DNA of 16,970 nucleotides from positions 1-16,970 of the forward strand of contig JAZKZE010000113.1 of NCBI GenBank assembly GCA_045612485.1. Direction: 5' to 3'. A program made the translations under genes and the position numbers. Positions within the stretch are counted from its first letter, which is position 1, and each line of letters starts with the position of its first letter. This stretch comes from RGIG5327 sp045612485 (lineage in GTDB: Bacteria > Verrucomicrobiota > Lentisphaeria > Victivallales > UBA1829). This document shows positions 14,662-16,970 of the stretch, piece after piece. The notes under the pieces were generated by a model. It ran no database searches and had not been told where the DNA came from. It saw only the letters and a list, made by a program, of their open reading frames with translations.

Positions 14662-16168
14662 TGAACTTCTGGTTACTACTGCACAACAGAACTGTTTTTC
14701 AAAAATAAAAAATTACATATCCTTACGCCCGACAGGGCGCACTTCACGCTTTTTTTGCGAATGCAAAAAAAGCTCTTCACACCTTCACACCTTCACTCAA
14801 TCGGCGTTCACGCTGATTGAACTGTTGGTGATCATCTACCAGCAGACATTGCAGCTTCCCGGAAACATCCGTCCGGAAAAGAATGTGATGCCCCGGATCT
14901 GTATTCAGGACAGGGAATGGGTGATGAATGTTCTTGCAGAATCCATCAACCCCATTACCCATAAGAATAATGAAGCCTTCCGGAAAGTATTTTCTGACTG
15001 GAAAAACTGTTCTGCATCTCTGGGGGTATGGGAGTATTGGCAATATCATGTTAAAGGGGATTTCCCCTACATAGCATTGGATACCTATTTTGAAAACATG
15101 AAATTCCACAAGGCAAACAATGTGGATAATGTCCTTGTGGGGACAGCCCGTTTTCAGGGATCATTTTTTGATCTGAAAACCTTTCTTGCCTTGAAACTCA
15201 TGGACGATCCCCATAGAAACCGTCAGGAACTTATCCAATCATTTATGGAAGCCTATTACGGGAAAGCTGCCGCAGTGATGAGTGAGTATCTGTATTTTCT
15301 GGACGCGGAAGTCAAAAAAGAGTCGGAAAAAGCCCCCATGGGAGGGCGTCCGCCCCGGACTTACAGTTATTTAAATGGGGAATTTTTCAGGAAGTCCTAT
15401 CAACTTCTCGCAAAGGCTGAAAAACTTGCAGAAAATAATAAACGGCATCTTCTCCATGTGCAGAATGAATATGTTTCGTTGGATAAATGTCTGCTGAATT
15501 TATGGGAAAAAGCGGGCAGACATGCGGGAATAGAGCGTAAAGAAGTTCTTGCAAGAGTGGAAAAACATGAAAAAGCGATGATCCGTTCCAGATTTCAGTT
15601 TCCCTCCCAGGGGAAAAAATATCTGGATGATCTGAAAAGTTATATTTCAGGCAAAAAGATCGTGCTGCCGATCCCCAAAGAGGTCAAAGGGGAATATATT
15701 TTTGACTTCAATGCGCATCACATGAATGAAAACGGCCCCAACAGCATAAGGGTCAAAGATCCGGATTCCCCTTCCGGCTATGCAATGAAACTCCGAGTAA
15801 AAGACGGAAGCAGCCATATCACGCTCCGTGGACAGAAACACATCTATCATAGACTTCCCTTTACCATGGGCGTCTATAACTGGGCGGAAAGGAAGGCGGG
15901 CCCCACACGCATTTTGAATGAGCAGGATATTCCGCAGGATGAAAAATATCATCTCTATAAACTTGGCAGCTGGTATCTTATACAATGTTTCAGATTATGG
16001 GCGCACTGGTCCTGGAGTTTCATGCTTCTGCCCACAGAAGCCTATACATTGACTCCGGATTACAAGAGTGATATTTATGTTTCCATCAAATTTACCGGGC
16101 CGGCATACGTCAAAGGATCCCGAAAAGAAAATGCTGTCTATATCGACCGGGTGATCGTTGCCCGGTAA
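14558..16168 (+). CDS. Chimeric ORF: prepilin leader fused to C-terminal part of a DUF4838-like protein
   Basis: The frame has 536 codons and a TTG as its first possible start. Residues 1-91 translate hairpin arrays and two FTLIELLV leaders (F32, F84). From about residue 92 the sequence matches the C-terminal half of DUF4838-type glycosidase-like proteins: SLGVWEYWQYH (154-164), a segment after FPYIALDTYFENMK, FDLKTFLALKLMDDP, and FMEAYYGKAAAVMSEYLYFLDA (to about 250). A beta-rich domain ends near 536. The expected N-terminal several hundred residues are missing. An in-frame ATG at 14888 with weak GGAAAAG upstream could start a shortened protein. Best reading: a deletion or recombination joined a pilin-like 5' end to the 3' part of a glycosidase gene, near 14825-14840. 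The long intact frame argues for a recent event or retained use. Confidence 0.65.
   Translation: MQSKRFMPQRGLHICRRQMLHTAKPCFTGSAFTLIELLVTTAQQNCFSKIKNYISLRPTGRTSRFFCECKKSSSHLHTFTQSAFTLIELLVIIYQQTLQLPGNIRPEKNVMPRICIQDREWVMNVLAESINPITHKNNEAFRKVFSDWKNCSASLGVWEYWQYHVKGDFPYIALDTYFENMKFHKANNVDNVLVGTARFQGSFFDLKTFLALKLMDDPHRNRQELIQSFMEAYYGKAAAVMSEYLYFLDAEVKKESEKAPMGGRPPRTYSYLNGEFFRKSYQLLAKAEKLAENNKRHLLHVQNEYVSLDKCLLNLWEKAGRHAGIERKEVLARVEKHEKAMIRSRFQFPSQGKKYLDDLKSYISGKKIVLPIPKEVKGEYIFDFNAHHMNENGPNSIRVKDPDSPSGYAMKLRVKDGSSHITLRGQKHIYHRLPFTMGVYNWAERKAGPTRILNEQDIPQDEKYHLYKLGSWYLIQCFRLWAHWSWSFMLLPTEAYTLTPDYKSDIYVSIKFTGPAYVKGSRKENAVYIDRVIVAR
14726..14820 (+). repeat. Hairpin array 2 ending in the FTLIE codons
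   Basis: CGCCC-GACA-GGGCG (14726-14739), spacer CACTTCAC, then an 11-base-arm palindrome GC-seven T-GC / GC-seven A-GC with loop GAAT (14748-14773). Three CTTCAC copies two bases apart follow (14775-14780, 14783-14788, 14791-14796). The end is TCAATCGGCG-TTCA-CGCTGATTGA (14797-14820), fully paired in RNA with one G-U. The terminal unit shares GCGTTCACGCTGATTGAACT with array 1. Confidence 0.9.
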
Positions 16169-16197
16169 AAGGTACAGTAAAAGATATAATAACCGCC

Positions 16198-16234
16198 CCC
16201 TTGCTGGAAAAAGCTTCTGCAAGGGAAATTTTTT
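16198..16234 (+). terminator. Intrinsic terminator after the chimeric gene
   Basis: The stem CCCTTGC/GCAAGGG (16198-16204, 16219-16225) is followed by AAA and six T (16229-16234). It lies 30 bases after the stop codon at 16168. Confidence 0.75.
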
Positions 16235-16289
16235 CTTCCGGTATCCTACTGCGGGTTGTTATGATTTTTTCTCTTCCTTTATCCCCTGT

Positions 16290-16679
16290 TCAACAGAAAA
16301 AAATCTTATATTGCTTTTTTAATTGCGGTTGATAAGATAAGAGTTCTTTACAGTCTTCAATTGTCAGTTTTTTCCAATCGCATTTGTCTGCAAACTGCGG
16401 CATAGCGGCTAAAAGGCTGCTCCAGTCCCAGCCTTCCAATTTTTCCCAATCGCAATATTCGGCAAATTGCGGCTGCTCTGCTAAAAGCACGCTCCACTCA
16501 TAACCTTCGATTTTTTTCCAGTTGCAATGCATGGCAAATTCCGGGCGTACTGACAACAACCAGCACCAATCCTCGCTGCCCAACTTTTCCCAACTACATT
16601 CCGTTGCAAACTCAGGATATTCGCAGAGCAGTTGTGCCCACTGTTCACCGTTCAGATTTTCAAAATCACATTTTTCCAT
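16290..16679 (-). CDS. Protein of five 24-residue Cys/Trp repeats, function unknown
   Basis: The product is 129 residues: MEK, five repeats of exactly 24 residues, and YKIFFC. Each repeat follows C-x-W/F-x-K/N-L/I-x-x-x-x-W-x-x-L-L-x-x-x-P-x-F-A-x-x, for example CDWEKLEGWDWSSLLAAMPQ. The first and last are degenerate; the fifth has C for the second Trp. Regular spacing of W, LL and PxF suggests stacked two-helix units like a small solenoid. No signal peptide is present, so the five repeat cysteines are probably in the reducing cytoplasm. Repeat number may vary by recombination between the 72-base DNA units. GAGGTAAG precedes the ATG by four bases. I do not know the function; proteins with such repeats may bind other proteins, which is inference. 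Confidence 0.85.
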   Translation of the reverse strand: MEKCDFENLNGEQWAQLLCEYPEFATECSWEKLGSEDWCWLLSVRPEFAMHCNWKKIEGYEWSVLLAEQPQFAEYCDWEKLEGWDWSSLLAAMPQFADKCDWKKLTIEDCKELLSYQPQLKKQYKIFFC

Positions 16680-16782
16680 TTTTCTTACCTCGGATGCTGT
16701 TTTGCTGTTCTACCGATATATGAGAGTTTGTTATTCTGAAAATGACAAAATTTTTCAAAAAACTCCGCGATAACGCAATAAA

Positions 16783-16970
16783 TCATATACCTTTATTTAT
16801 ATATTTCTCATCATACATCACTTGTGCGTGATTGGTCTTTATCAATTTTTCTTCAATGATTTTGCCGGAGGCTTTGTCTATACACTGCCGCAGACTTCAC
16901 CGTTGCGATACCAGATGCCGTTTTCCTGTGTAAAATGCTCATTGCGGCATTCAATATGGTATTTCACCGC
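16783..16970 (-). pseudogene. C-terminal end of a gene entering from the right, apparently frameshifted
   Basis: On the minus strand the frame open at the window edge reads VKYHIECRNEHFTQENGIWY then RNGEVCGSV and stops at 16878. A different frame continues smoothly from that point as LRQCIDKASGKIIEEKLIKT and on to a stop at 16783. One missing base near 16888-16893 would join them into one protein. Either the gene is broken there or its natural end is at 16878 and the rest is chance. The family is not recognised, and most of the gene is outside the window. Confidence 0.45.

Larger units (their letters stand above)
14401..14835 (+). pseudogene. Decayed 5' end of prepilin-like gene(s) (two FTLIELLV leaders)
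   Basis: An ATG at 14401 with GAAAGGTGG upstream opens a frame that stops after 27 codons. A second frame runs 14391-14660 (EFQQFFSGKQKKTC..., then through the first hairpin array). A third frame, from 14558, reaches SAFTLIELLV at 14648 and again at 14804. So two frame changes would be needed to join the ribosome site to the prepilin motif. FTLIE is the prepilin peptidase/methylation motif of type IV pilins and type II secretion pseudopilins. The hydrophobic helix that should follow is absent after both copies (LLVTTAQQN and LLVIIYQQT). I read this as remnants of pilin-like genes; programmed frameshifting is an untested alternative. Confidence 0.6.

Noticed and set aside
14556..14820. CRISPR array
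   Set aside because: The constant parts are only 5-8 bases and the variable parts are palindromes of unequal length; there are no cas genes.
14556..14820. Integron attC cassette array
   Set aside because: The units are far shorter than attC sites, there is no integrase or attI nearby, and the stems lack the conserved attC core sites.

Overview
The window looks like chromosomal DNA of a gut-type member of the PVC superphylum, most likely Lentisphaerota (Victivallis-like). This is inference. It rests on cytoplasmic carbohydrate-active enzymes paired with a GntR/LacI-type regulator, on prepilin-type FTLIELLV leaders preceded by arrays of small hairpins, and on a 24-residue tandem-repeat protein. 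No rRNA, tRNA or CRISPR array was found.

Region 1 (1-800) is an IS200-type insertion sequence: one HUH/Y1 transposase on the minus strand, flanked by hairpin-rich ends, lying directly behind the terminator of the next operon. Region 2 (806-6300) is a minus-strand operon reading carB, an unusual lipoprotein with half of a solute-binding domain and a Lys-rich tail, a SanA/DUF218 membrane protein, and an HAD phosphatase. It has a clear promoter upstream of carB and an intrinsic terminator after the phosphatase. The three genes after carB use, or may use, non-ATG starts.

Region 3 (6536-12614) is a catabolic cluster. A creatininase-family hydrolase (minus) and a CE15 glucuronoyl-esterase-like enzyme (plus) diverge from a promoter pair. 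The esterase converges with a large cytoplasmic glycosidase-like protein across a strong bidirectional terminator. A MITE-like inverted-repeat element then separates the glycosidase from an EamA transporter and a small unknown gene. I infer use of a uronic-acid-containing sugar; none of the enzymes has a signal peptide, so small imported substrates are likely.

Region 4 (12615-13326) is a 700-base gene-free stretch holding two inverted copies of a three-hairpin repeat module, followed by the promoter and probable auto-operator of a GntR-type regulator (13327-14364).

Region 5 (14391-16168) is the most unusual part. Two arrays of short perfect palindromes, separated by TTCAT/TTCAC spacers, each end in a palindrome that is itself the coding sequence for the prepilin motif FTLIE. 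The second copy runs in frame into the C-terminal part of a DUF4838-type protein, giving a chimera that lacks both the pilin helix and the usual DUF4838 N-terminus. The right end (16198-16970) holds a terminator, a five-repeat protein gene and the frameshifted tail of a gene entering from the right.
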